Shown here one piece after another: positions 23,853 through 34,592 of a stretch of DNA of 64,000 bases. The DNA is taken from the NCBI RefSeq assembly GCF_036323735.1, contig NC_086027.1, forward strand, positions 85,943,662 to 86,007,661. The letters are read 5' to 3'. This DNA comes from Rattus norvegicus. Taxonomy: Eukaryota; Chordata; Mammalia; Rodentia; Muridae. Below the pieces are notes generated by a model that worked only from the letters and a program-made list of their open reading frames with translations, was not told the origin of the DNA and did not search any database. The position numbers and the translations under genes are program-made. Position 1 is the stretch's first letter. Every line of letters starts with the position of its first letter.

Positions 23853-25667
23853 TTTTATTCGGGTTAAAAGGTTAACACTTGCATCTATCTTTTTTCTGTG
23901 CTAACCATTTCGGGGCTGCTATAGCTGTGGGGAAAGAACCATGAAAAAGGTAGAGACGAGTGGGTGTGGCGATGGTCCAATAAAACTTTATAGAGACAAT
24001 GTAGATATCCTATCACTTCATGGGCTGTACAAAGGGCTTGTCTTTTGGCATTTTATTCATTTAAATATTTAAAACATCTTTAGCTCGAGTGCTTAAAAAA
24101 ATCAACAGGGAGGTGGATTTCCTAAACTAAGAGGCTGAGGAAGGAGTCTTTGATTTTATTTCTAGTCACACCATTTACATTATTGAGCTAAACAACTTCA
24201 GATCCTAAATGGGACATTAAAGTTTGTGAATAGAGAGAAAAGTCTTTCAGCCATACCACAGTCAATAGAACTGTATGAAGGCAAAGAACACAGAAGTATG
24301 GCCTCATCAAATGGAATCTCCAGGGGCCCTCTGTTAATCAGCTACTGTCACTTCAAAATAATCAGTTGGATTTCCTCAAAATCATGAACCAGGAGAATAA
24401 CAGGCGAGCGAATTCTCTACTTACTTTCCACTCTTTTACCGAGTTGCCTTATAAAAGGAAAACAACTAAGAAAATAGCACTGCCAGCCAAAACCACCTAC
24501 CTTTGCACCACAGAAGAAAACAATTCTACAACTTGTAACCTTCCTTTTCGGTGTTCAAGGCCGACCTGCTTCCTCTCTGCATCTTGGACAGCTGGTGGGC
24601 GTTGGTATTTCCCTGTGCTTCTGAGTTGCTAGGCTGCTGCTGAATAGTTTCTCACATATGGCGTTAGAACGAAGTCAGACTCACAACTGAGGTGATTTAG
24701 CCTCTGAGCGGTTCCTGTCAATGCTGAAATGTAGGAACTCTTCTTCTACGCTTTTCATGCGACTTTGCATTTCTTCCCTGTGGGTCGGAATGCCCATGGA
24801 AGGCTACTGTGACCCCTGTGTGAACAAGCCACAGTCTCAAAAGCAGCATTCAGAGACCGGAAGGTCTGGCCAATGGGATGATTGTTTTAAAACTGATGCC
24901 TCCAGTTCAGAGAGTGACTCACAGGGGTGGCAGCCTAAATGTTTATCTAATGTTGTCTAGGAGAGAAAGGGATGGCTTTGGCTTCTGGTGTCCTCAATAC
25001 ACTTGATGGGGTTGAGAGGGGCAATACGAATGGCTATGCAGAGACATTTGTAACTAAGTAGGAATGGCTGGTTTCCTTTCAGCTTCATTCAGCATGGTGA
25101 AAACAAGCTGGGGCTTCCCGACTGCAGCTTTCTCCCAGATTTATGGGGATAGTTTTGCGGTTTTCAATATCTTTTAATAGGCTTGTGGCATCAAAGCTGG
25201 CAACGTTTACTAAAGTCAATAAATAACTGCATGATATTATTTAAATGTCTGTGTCCCTAAAAGGTAACAAATTCACTGCTTGTGGGGGAAAATATTTCAT
25301 GACACAATCGTAGAAGACGGGAGAAGAAAGATACCTGCGCTGTGACAGTTGTCAGGCTAGTTGAATTACTAGCATTTTGTAAATCACAGTTGGCAGTAAG
25401 AAGTTACAGCAAAAGAATATTGTCTCTGCCAAATGAATGGCAGGTTCGATCATTGCTACTGACTTAAAGGTAAAGCCCACACCACCAAGTGGTGTGCAGT
25501 CCAATGGGAAAATATCATCAATTCCACAGCAAACACAAACTAATTTTAAACAAATTTGTATGTTTATAAACAACAAAATGTGTTTAGTCATCAGTTCTCT
25601 ATGAAAACAAAATAAAAGAGAAAGCATAAATTGGAAGACATTCTGAAGTTTAAGGACAAATGGAAGG
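23853..25667. other. Unannotated DNA
   Basis: About 1.8 kb with no recognised repeat. Open frames (24366-24632 and 24721-24960 on plus, 25352-25627 on minus) have no known domain. Low repeat density is the only notable trait. Confidence 0.35.
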
Positions 25668-25848
25668 ACAAGGGATGTAGTTCAATCTGTGGAATACGTG
25701 CTTGGCATGAACAAAATGCTAGACTTGATCCCTAGCATGGATCCATAACCCCAGCATTCAGGAGGTAGAGGCAAGGAGATCAGCAGAGTGAGTTCAAGGC
25801 CAGTTTGAACTGTATAAGACTCTCTCTCAAACAAAACAAAATGACAAA
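25668..25848 (+). mobile_element. B4-type SINE (ID-B1 fusion)
   Basis: An ID-like half (GGGATGTAGTTCAATCTGTG, TGCTTGGCATGAACAAAATG, GATCCCTAGCATGG) is followed by a B1-like half (CCCCAGCATTCAGGAGGTAG, GAGTTCAAGGCCAGTTTGAA) and an AACAAAACAAAA tail. Confidence 0.8.
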
Positions 25849-26059
25849 CAGAACCATAGGACTCTGGATGGACCCAGTAGATTTAATCTCAGAAGCTAAG
25901 GAGGGTCAGGCCTGGTTAGTACTTAGATGGGGCAGCAGTTGACCAGGGGCAGGCCTTGTAAGAACTATTGTAACAACAGGGCTTAATGTAAACTTGTAGA
26001 ATCAGGAATATGAACTGAGTAAACTGCAGTTTTTTACTCTCTGTGTCCTGGAATCTCAG

Positions 26060-26363
26060 TTGCTGTTCTATTTCTCATGAAAAGACACCATGACCAATGA
26101 CCCAGTTTTAGCTGGTTAGTCCATGCCCATCATAGCAGATAGGAAGCACGGTGCTGGAGAAGTCACTGGAACTACATTCTAATCTGAAGTCAGAAGGCAG
26201 GAGAGAGAGGCAGGGTGTGTGTGTGCCTGCCACGGGTTGAAACCTCTAAACCCATGCCAAGTGGAACACTTCTTCCAACAAGGCCACACCTCCTGGTTTC
26301 AAACAGTTCTTTTGGGGCTAAGCATGCATACATGAACCTATTGTGTCATTCAAACCACAACAC
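26060..26363 (-). mobile_element. ORR1-type MaLR solo LTR, antisense
   Basis: Starts TTGCTGTTCTATTTCTCATG and GACACCATGACCAATGACCC, the complement of the ORR1 3' end. It continues CAACAAGGCCACACCTCCTG and ends near CATTCAAACCACAACACC. Internally deleted relative to a full LTR. Confidence 0.65.
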
Positions 26364-26366
26364 CTT

Positions 26367-26440
26367 TAGGTTTTAGTTTTTCATCTCTAAATGGGAGTCG
26401 TACCTGTTTCACAGGTTTAAAACGAGGATGCATTGTTTGA
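26367..26440 (+). mobile_element. MIR fragment
   Basis: TTTTTCATCTCTAAATGGGA, then GTACCTGTTTCACAGGTTTA and AACGAGGATGCATTG match the 3' half of MIR. It abuts the antisense ORR1. Confidence 0.6.
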
Positions 26441-26974
26441 TATACATAAAAATGTCTAAAATATTAAGAGTAAAACCTATGAGTATTGGTGAATAGTAGT
26501 TTGTCTTCTTGACTTGGCTTCTCTTCAATAGCCAAGGTGATCACAGTAGTCCTGGAAGCCACCTTTAACCCACCCCCGACCCCACCCCATCCCCTGCAAA
26601 GGCAAGTCCAGGCTTCACTCAAATCTCTAATCTCATCCAATAACTCCTTCTTCTCTTACCAAAATATGCCTTTTTCCTACATCTTATCCTTCCAGTTTGC
26701 TAACTGTGACAAAATACTAGTAATAACCAGCTACGTTCTAGATGTAATGCCAAGCTTTTTCCCTAGATCAACTGTTGCCAGATATTTGATCATACTGTAA
26801 ACACTGAGATTGTGTTATTTACTGGAAAACAAAAATCTGTTTCTAGTTGTGGTGTGGCTTAACCCTTAGCACACACCTTTAATCGCTCTGGCTGAAATAC
26901 AGACACATCCTTAGTACATATTTTTTCATCTCAAACAATGAAAATAAAATTTATAGAAGGAAGCAGTCATGTTT
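26441..26974. other. Unannotated DNA
   Basis: No gene or repeat recognised. A C-rich stretch lies at 26568-26595 (CCACCCCCGACCCCACCCC). Confidence 0.35.
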
Positions 26975-27091
26975 GAAAGTGGTGTCTAGGGTTGGGGATT
27001 TAGCTCAGTGATAGAGCGCTTGCCTAGCAAACGCAAGGCCCTGGGTTCGGTCCCCAGCTCCGAAAAATAGAAAAAAGAAAGTGGTGTCTAG
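26975..27091 (+). mobile_element. ID SINE with intact target-site duplication
   Basis: A near-consensus ID element of tRNA-Ala/BC1 type: GGGTTGGGGATTTAGCTCAG (26989 onward, box A region), GCGCTTGCCTAGCAAACGC, GGTTCGGTCCCCAGCTCC (box B region), then an A-rich tail to 27076. The 15-bp duplication GAAAGTGGTGTCTAG is perfect at 26975-26989 and 27077-27091. This is the clearest recent retroposition in the window and the best single marker for rat. Confidence 0.97.
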
Positions 27092-27129
27092 TGTGTGGCA
27101 AAGTGGTGAATCAGAGAAAGATTTGACGG

Positions 27130-27600
27130 AATATGATATACCCAACTCTCATTAGGAGAGGAACGGGAGGCTACTTAAGGGGCGATGCTGACAGAGAAGA
27201 GAGAAGGAAGCAGTTTTACACCAGGACATTTGTACATACAGAAACAGGTTGCAAAGAAAGAACAAGCTGGACACAGTTGAAGACAGAACAAGCCAGAGAA
27301 AGAGGAGACAGATCAGAGAATATTGCCAAAGATAGTATGAGGCCAAGCAGAACAACTCAGTCAGATGCTGAAAGGAGGTTAATTTGAATTGTCAGCTTGG
27401 AGAGAAGTTTTGAGCCAGAATAACTGAGCTGAACCATCCAGCCAGAGTTCAGAAAGAGTTAGAAAAGGTGAGCTTATTCAGCAATTCTTGGCGTCAGCTT
27501 ACATAAGATTATAAGGAGGCTAGAAGCTTCCAGGACTAGGTCTAGGTTAGCAGAGAGAGACAATAAACTGAGATGACAATTACATCAGGAGAATAAAAAG
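27130..27600 (+). mobile_element. Rodent MER/LTR-like repeat (RMER class), tentative
   Basis: A purine-rich body (AAGACAGAACAAGCCAGAGA, AATATTGCCAAAGATAGTAT, AGAACAACTCAGTCAGA) is followed by CAGAGTTCAGAAAGAGTTAG, GGTGAGCTTATTCAGCAATT and GACAATAAACTGAGATGAC. Layout and wording resemble rodent ERVK-associated RMER LTRs, ending in a polyadenylation-like AATAAA. The subfamily is not assigned. Confidence 0.4.
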
Positions 27601-28690
27601 TACTTTTACTATCAACACATTTGACCCTGCAGAGTCTGAGGAAGAGATTCTCTGAAGAACGAATAAATCGCACAGCATCTCACAACTAGCAAATGACAGA
27701 CAGGAGGGAGTAAAGACCAAGACCCAGGACTGGGCTCTCCATAGGAGAGAACTGCTCCAATCCCGCCACTGTAAACCTAACCAGGAACCAACACAAGACA
27801 TTCGCATACACGGATGTATTTGAACGAAGGCCTCTGAGATAGTGAAGAAACTCTGCATTTCAGTTCCAAACATACTAATAGAGAAATGCTAGTGGGAAGG
27901 TGGGAATCAAATCTACTACTCAATTAACTCCCTCTCATCAACTCTGCACAGTATGTCCTTTGCCAAGCTCCACAGATTTTGTATGAGTTAGGAGAAATCT
28001 GTCTTGGATGGAAGCAATGCAAGGCATTTTTGTTTCTCAATGGAAAGAAGACTTCTTCCCACCTTTAAATCCTGTAAATAATCAAGTTCTGTTTCTCAAC
28101 ATGAATGAAACATCAATCAGAATTGTGTGTGCAGGGTGTGGGTAGGGATCTTCTATGAAGAAGTGTTAAGAGTCTCAAAGAAAGAATGGCCTTGATCCCT
28201 CCAATTACAGCATTCCTAATAGCACCCTAGAATCTACATAAAGAATCAACCTCTCACACTGCTTTTATCAATGAAAAATATGCTTATTTAGTTACTTAGA
28301 TGATTGATAGAAAGATTCCTATGTATAATAGACACACAGAGAAACATAGACATTTAGATACTTAGGGTTCATGTTTTAAGTCACAGTTAATTAGCTCTTG
28401 CATTGATTCATTTCTAGCTTTCTGATAAATGTTTAGCTTCATCAGGTGACATATGACACATCCGGCTCGGAGGTACTTTCTCCAGTGACTGTCTCAACAG
28501 TGGGGACTTGTAAAGCAGGTTGAGCATTTAGGATACACAGCGCTGGGCTCAGCATCTCTCAGCTTTGGAAAACCTGGCAGTAGTTGCCCAGTTTCTAGAA
28601 AAAGTGACCAGCCAGAATCTGTCAGTAACATCAAGAAATGGAAAAATAGCTTCCCCTGATGTAGACCTTAAGGGTTCTTTGGAAAGGCAA
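27601..28690. other. Unannotated DNA
   Basis: No repeat recognised with confidence. The left end may still be RMER-type LTR sequence. No gene is seen. Confidence 0.3.
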
Positions 28691-28901
28691 TCGTGTTGGA
28701 TGGTGTTTTCCTGGGGCAAACAGGTGAAGGAGTGTTTTCCTGAAGAAGACACAGGTGAAAGGATATTTTGCTAAGGCAGACATGTGAAAGAATGTTTCAC
28801 ACAGATGAAAGACTAAGGCAGACTCATGAAGGAATGTTTAACTGAAGAAGACACAGGCGAAAGGATGTTCTGCTAAAGCAAGGAAGTGAAAGGACATGTA
28901 A
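28691..28901 (+). repeat. Degenerate ~30-bp tandem subrepeats
   Basis: About seven variant units built on GTGAAAGGA...TGTTTTGCTAAGGCAGACA, some with CTGAAGAAGACACAGG endings. Unit lengths vary from about 19 to 32 bp. They form the 5' part of the interspersed repeat that continues to 29590. Confidence 0.7.
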
Positions 28902-29590
28902 AAAAGGATTCTTCCCTAATGACACACATGTATTGGTCTGCCTTACATTGTGTAGTTAAGGTCCGTTTGTCAGGACTCCATAGAGAGAAACACACCAAAA
29001 GTCTCCCAGGGGTGGGCTGCAGCTTTTTTGCTACTTCTGCTGACTGAGGATGATTGGCAGAGTGGTCTCAGCTGAGACAGACTGAAGTGCTGAGCCATAC
29101 ATACCCTCAGAGGACACGTGATGTTTGGAGGGAGTATAGAAAGGACTCTATGGCCAGTGATGGAGGCTGGGCTTTGGGATACTCATAGAGCTAGCTGTGC
29201 AACACTTGTTGGTCTCACATCTTCGCTGATCTTTGCTTCTCTGAGAGGCACAGCTGAGAACTTTGCCAAGTGGCCCTTCTGGTCCCTCTTGCTGACTCAT
29301 GTCCATCTGGCTGAGGCCTAGCTGTTTCTGCTAGTAGTGGCACCACTCCTGATTCATATTTGCTGTCCCAACTCTCCCAAAGTGACTGCTGGTGTATCCG
29401 TGAAGTGTTTCCAAGTGACTCGAGCTGTCATCGATGGTTGCTGATTTCCTGACAATGTAGATGAGATTTACATCAAAGAACCATTTCTAAGCAGGTCCAC
29501 TTCCCCCATATCCTTCCTTTTCCACTACCTCCGGAGGGTGGTGGGCTAGAAAGGAGGTTAAAGCATTTAGGAATCATCATTAAAAATTAG
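28902..29590 (+). mobile_element. Rodent RMER1-like medium-reiteration repeat
   Basis: GACAGACTGAAGTGCTGAGC, CAGAGGACACGTGATGTTTG, GGGAGTATAGAAAGGACTCT, CTGAGAGGCACAGCTGAGAA and CTACCTCCGGAGGGTGGTGG occur in the order I recall for the RMER1 family, ending GCATTTAGGAAT. It is non-coding; the 67-codon frame at 29118-29321 is incidental. Confidence 0.55.
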
Positions 29591-29797
29591 CATTGGGAAA
29601 AATTAAAGTGATATTCTTCTCCAAAAATGATAAGAATTAAGGAGAAAAGGATCTGAGCAGTGTTTAGAATGGCACAAAAAATGATATGCATAAACTAAAT
29701 AAGCATGTGTTATATAACCTAAAGTCCAAGTGTCATGGTGAACTCTATGTAACAAAAAAGAAAAATGAATATCCCTCAGGAGCACACAACTTCCCCG

Positions 29798-29993
29798 ATG
29801 GCCAGCTGGTTCATGGTACTGGTACTCGCTGCTAAGTTTGACAACCCAAGTTTGGTTTCCTGGGTCCATATGGTGGAAGGATAGAAAAGACTCTTGAGAG
29901 ACATTGCCTGACCTCCACACACCTATAGTGGCACAGCCACACACTTGTGAACACCAAATGGATAAGCAAACAAGTAAAAATAAATGAAATTTT
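29798..29993 (+). mobile_element. B3 SINE
   Basis: GGTACTCGCTGCTAAGTTTG, CTGGGTCCATATGGTGGAAG, AGACTCTTGAGAGACATTGC and CTGACCTCCACACACCTATA follow B3, ending in an AAATAAATGAAA tail. Confidence 0.75.
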
Positions 29994-30041
29994 TAACAAG
30001 AGTCCAGGGCCTCAGGCTAAGAAGTCTGATGGACCTTCCCA

Positions 30042-30043
<2 letters not shown>

Positions 30044-30100
<57 letters not shown>
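30044..30100. repeat. (TG)28 microsatellite
   Basis: A perfect array of about 57 bp. Its flanks run into AT-rich TATATA sequence. Confidence 0.95.
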
Positions 30101-30102
<2 letters not shown>

Positions 30103-30169
30103 ATTATATACTTATATATAATATGTATAATTTATCTTGGGGGGCCAAAGAGGTTGTAAACACAAACAT

Positions 30170-30226
30170 ATACACACATACACAAATACAAGTGCACACG
30201 CGCACACACACACACATGCGCGCACC
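30170..30226. repeat. (CA)n/(CG) mixed alternating repeat
   Basis: ACACATACAC units plus GCACACGCGCACAC and CATGCGCGCAC. A second Z-DNA-type tract within 130 bp of the TG array. Confidence 0.85.
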
Positions 30227-31084
30227 ATCTTAGCTGCCTAAAATCCCCTTATGAATGAGGGCTAGGCTGGGCTATATCCAGAACTGACTCCAGTTCTGCT
30301 ATTTCCTGGAGAAAAGCAAACTGCCTTTTGCTAGTGTTTGCTGATTGTTGCCTACCGTGGTACACAGATATCTGAACGACGTGAATACTGGGTTTACTTA
30401 ATTCCACAGCATTCTGCATGAGACAAATGGTCAATCTTCACAGAAAAATAAAAAGAACAGAATGGCATACATTTGTGGCAGGCAAGTAGCTAGCACTTGA
30501 GAGGAAGAGAGACTAGAATGAGTGGCCACGGATGAGTTAGCACCATTTGGAAGCACACCAAGTCATTGAAACATAAACACTTCGCGTCTGACCATTTTCC
30601 CTCCTAATCTCTGCATTTTCAGATTCTGAGGCAATGGTTCCTTAAAGCTTCTTGGGATCAGTGAACACTGTAAAATCCTCCTGATTGCAGATCGAGCTGC
30701 AGTTCCGAAATGCTTTCTGAAGCATGAGCTATGTGACAGGTAAAGTCAAAACACAAAGTTAAGAAATTGCAGGTCCCTCTCCTCCTCCTCCCTGACCCAA
30801 ATACTGACATGCCCAGACCACTCACATGATTTCCCTGCACACCAGGCACCCGGATTTCTTCCCATTCTAGTCTTCTCCCTTGTCAGTCATTCATTTGCTT
30901 ATAACTCATCTTGGTGGGTTTGATTTTAAAATGAATTCCCCTACTAATGTTCAGATGCATGGCTGAGTATTTGTCTCTGAAACTGACTGCATTGTGGGGG
31001 TGGGGGGATACAATTGCAAAATAATGAATCTGGTGTTTCTAAACTGTCATCGCACTAGGTTTGTATGGGTTCATTTTCAATCCA
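30227..31084. other. Unannotated DNA
   Basis: No repeat or gene recognised. A G-rich GTGGGGGTGGGGGG run lies near 30994-31007. Confidence 0.35.
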
Positions 31085-31104
31085 ATAAACTAGATCTAGT
31101 TTAT
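31085..31104. repeat. Perfect 20-bp palindrome
   Basis: ATAAACTAGATCTAGTTTAT reads the same on both strands with no spacer. It is surrounded by AT-rich DNA and belongs to no repeat I recognise. Confidence 0.95.
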
Positions 31105-32017
31105 GAATAAATCATTTTGTAAATGTATGCAACAGTTTTACATTTCCAGCAGGATAAATTCTCAAGAAGATACACGTGCCTTTAATTGTGGTAGAAAAAA
31201 AATTGCCTGTACCAGCAGGGCCTTGAAGAGGTAGGCTTCTGTGACTGATGTGTCTGGAGTGGACAGCCCCTCACCTAATCTCTTCCCATGCTTTCTGAGG
31301 AAGGTGTCCTTAGCTTGGTTTTATAGGTTGATAAGACTATTATTCAGGCATCGCACATCAGACAAATCTATGTGCGAATCCCACACAGCACCTCGAGAAG
31401 CTGTGCTTTCCTGTCCTGTGGGATGAGGGTCAGGGAGACATACTTCCCTAAAGTCTTTCTCACTCCAGTGCTTTGCACACTGCTTCCTCCCTGGCTTCTC
31501 GCCATACTTCCAACTCAGCAGATCATGCACACCCATGCTACCTGCAGCGACAGCTCTCTCTGCTCCCTCTCAGCACATGCTTCCCTTGTGCGTCACAGCC
31601 ACGTTAGCAAATAAGACCTGGTTGTTTGGTAATGTCCTTCATCAGTTAACCAGACTGAAACCATCAAGTTGATTTTTGAAAAGCCTATTGTGCCCCCCAG
31701 CATTGATTGGAACACCTAATCACACAGGGTTCAAAGAACCAGTGAGGTCAGGAGGGGACGTCCTGGGGTCTATCTCCTCTGCTTCCATGGAGTTCTTGTT
31801 AGGGGGTAAGGTGCGACCCTTGAGTTTTTTCCCCCAGGTTCTCCAATTCAGGCACTTGTAGGGCACTCACCACGTTGGGTCTCTGGCCAAAGACAGACAG
31901 GGTGAGAGCATGGGGTGTAAGCATTACTGGGATGAAGGCAGAGATAGAAGTGCAAAGAGAACAGACTCCACAAAGTAAAGGGGAATAGGAGTTCAGGAAC
32001 ACTGAACGAAAGTTTCT
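31105..32017. other. Unannotated DNA
   Basis: About 0.9 kb with nothing recognised. Overlapping short frames on both strands only. Confidence 0.35.
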
Positions 32018-32250
32018 CCAGAGGCCATATTCTTTTTTTTTTTAAACATTTATTTATTTATTATGTATACATCATACAGCTTTCTGCCTGCATGTATGCA
32101 CCTGCAGGCCAGAAGAGGGCACCAGACCTGATTATAGATGGATGTGAGCCACCATGTGGTTGCTGGGAATTGAACTCAGGACCTCTGGAAGAGCAGTCAG
32201 TGCTCTTAACCGCTGAGCCATCTCTCCAGCCCCCCAGAGGCCATATTCTT
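32018..32250 (-). mobile_element. B2 SINE with 17-bp target-site duplication, antisense
   Basis: The plus strand shows the T-rich tail complement, then GTGAGCCACCATGTGGTTGC, TGGGAATTGAACTCAGGACC and CGCTGAGCCATCTCTCCAGC: a near-consensus antisense B2. CCAGAGGCCATATTCTT is repeated exactly at 32018-32034 and 32234-32250, flanking the element. A young, complete insertion. Confidence 0.95.
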
Positions 32251-33667
32251 AATCAGACTTGTCAAATATTCTTCGAGAAAACCTCTGGATAGGTTCTCCC
32301 GTGTTTTAGCATGAGGTGAATATATTATTTTTATAATTAGGAAAAGCACAAGCACTTCCCCTTGTGTTCTTAGGATACAAGGTGCCAAATTACTCTGCTT
32401 CCTACCGCTCCTTGGAGAGATACATTTGCCACTCATAGGCCAGCAAATGGTTTCATGAGATTTAGATGGAAGGTCTCTTGATTAACCTTTCCAAAGGCCT
32501 TTTGGGTATTTTAAGGTCAGAGCACACACATTTAAAACAATCAGACAAGCAAACAAACAGTAAAACATTTATTTACTCTTTCTCTGGGTCATTCTGCAGG
32601 GCCACTAATATATTTGGACAATATTCAGGGGTGTTTCTAACTATGACAGATAAGCACTCACCTTTCCCCTGGTTCATTTGGGCGTGAAAATGTTTCAGAA
32701 CCCTTTAGACACATTCCATATCTGACAAAAAAAAAAAAAAAAAAACACTTTTGTGCTCTTCACAGGCATTTATAGACAGATATTCATGCGATCAAATAGT
32801 TCCTAGACACATCAAAGTTCCCTGACTAACCAATAAAGAGCATGGGTTTTTTAGCTTAGAAAAAATAAAATAAAATTCAGACTAGCAGGGTGTCTCATAT
32901 TGATAGCTATTCAATGTAAATCTGAGAATTCGTTAGACACTATTGTGGGGTATTTAAACAGCCTCACAGCAAGTAAGGAAACAAGGTAATCCATCTTGCA
33001 AAATAAAAGCCTTGCTACCATGATTAAAGCCATAAACCACTAATCCAGGGGATGTGCACTTATGAAGAAGTACAGATTACATAAAGGCATGCACGTCTTT
33101 TTGTGTTTTATTCCTGTCTTGCATTTGGTTCGTCTTTAAATAATTTGATAAACATAACAATATCAATGGCTAAACATAATTTTATAAACAATGGAGAAAA
33201 TAAACCAGGTTGTATTAAATATTAATACGCCATATGCTGCTTTAAAATTATACATAAAAGTTTTTTTTATATACAAATACGCAACTGGATAAAAAGTGAA
33301 GATTTAATTCAACTGGGATTTGAGGGCACTGCAGCTTTAAATAAACATCTGGATTTTCTCTGAACTAAATGCATTAGTTGGTTTTTAAACCACATACAAT
33401 GAATATATTTAAATAATTTTTAGGAATATGGAAAACAGAAGGATCTTATAGAAAGACAATTAGAAAGAAATGAGACTGACTTTTCTTGTGTGTTCTATAC
33501 GCCAACTCTGAAAGCAATTAAATAAAAGATTTTTCAAAAATATTTTTAGCATCCATGAAAACATATGGACGTCAGGGTTCACGTTTCATGTATCCCCTAG
33601 CTCCTCCTCCCCCCTAAAAAAGCCTCCAGTTCTTAGGAAACTGATTTAAACACTCTAGGCTGCTAGG
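32251..33667. other. AT-rich unannotated DNA
   Basis: Contains a 19-A run at 32727-32745. Between 32930 and 33580 the sequence is AT-rich and repeat-free with TTTATTG/AATAAA-like motifs. It could be conserved non-coding DNA, but I cannot test that. Confidence 0.4.
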
Positions 33668-33755
33668 GACTGCAAATTCCTCATCTGTAATGATAAGAAT
33701 GGTGTCTACCCGCAGATTTATAAAGATTCAAAGAGAATGAACTTGAGAAGTTGGC
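33668..33755 (+). mobile_element. MIR fragment
   Basis: CTGCAAATTCCTCATCTGTA then GATAAGAATGGTGTCTACCC and AAAGATTCAAAGAGAATGAA match the MIR 3' half. Confidence 0.65.
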
Positions 33756-34592
33756 ATCAAGTCTTCCTCACTCCAAGTTCATGGTCCCTTCTGGCTTCTC
33801 TCGTTATCATTTTATTATTATCATGATTGCTTTCCAGGAATTTACTGGGCTTGTTAAAAAGCCAGCATTTCACTTACCGTCAAGCCCCGTCTGATCCTGC
33901 TTTTAAATACAGACAGAATAATGCATGATGGGTAAACAGACCACTTGGACAACCCGCAAACAATCTTCAGTGCCGTAGCTGTTTGCAGATAAGGTGTTAG
34001 GAAGAGAGGCGTTCTTAAGTTCAGAATGACTGAGGAAAAGCTGTGCTGTGGTGAGGCTTCATAGTGTTAGTGTGGCGTACACAGACAGTGCAAGGGTTTC
34101 TCTGTCCAGCATCTTGGATGTTTCCCCTCGTTTGCAAAGACTACAGCAAGAAATAGGACAATTGACTTGTTGCTGATGCCCACGCGCACTAAGCACTTAG
34201 AACAGCCTGTGGGAGCCTTTGAATCCTTCCCGGCTGGACTGGTTTCAAAATCCTTAGGGATTAAGCACTCATTGACAGCTAAGCCTGGGAAATGTCTTGA
34301 GGGTTACATTTGGTACCAGTTCTTGTTAATAAATGTTAAAATACTTCTCTAGAAAATTGAATACAAATCCTGAGCAGACCAAAATCCGATTCTAAGAACG
34401 GCGTTCAAGTTGGGAAGGATTTCTGTCTGTTTTAGTGAACGCAGAGGTCACATTCACTGCAAAGCACATTTAAATATAAAGGCTCCTGGGAGCCTTCAGT
34501 ACTTCCCTATGTGAATTTTCAGTACCGAAAAAAAATGGGCCTTTCATGAAAAACAGTCTCAAACTACTCCCTTCCACTTGGAATTCATAATT
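33756..34592. other. Unannotated DNA
   Basis: Nothing recognised. It leads into the open frame and CpG-enriched patch at 34.6-35.1 kb. Confidence 0.35.

Noticed and set aside
26989..27068. A tRNA-like gene (box A and box B present)
   Set aside because: This is an ID SINE derived from a tRNA, with an A-tail and target duplication, not a functional tRNA gene.
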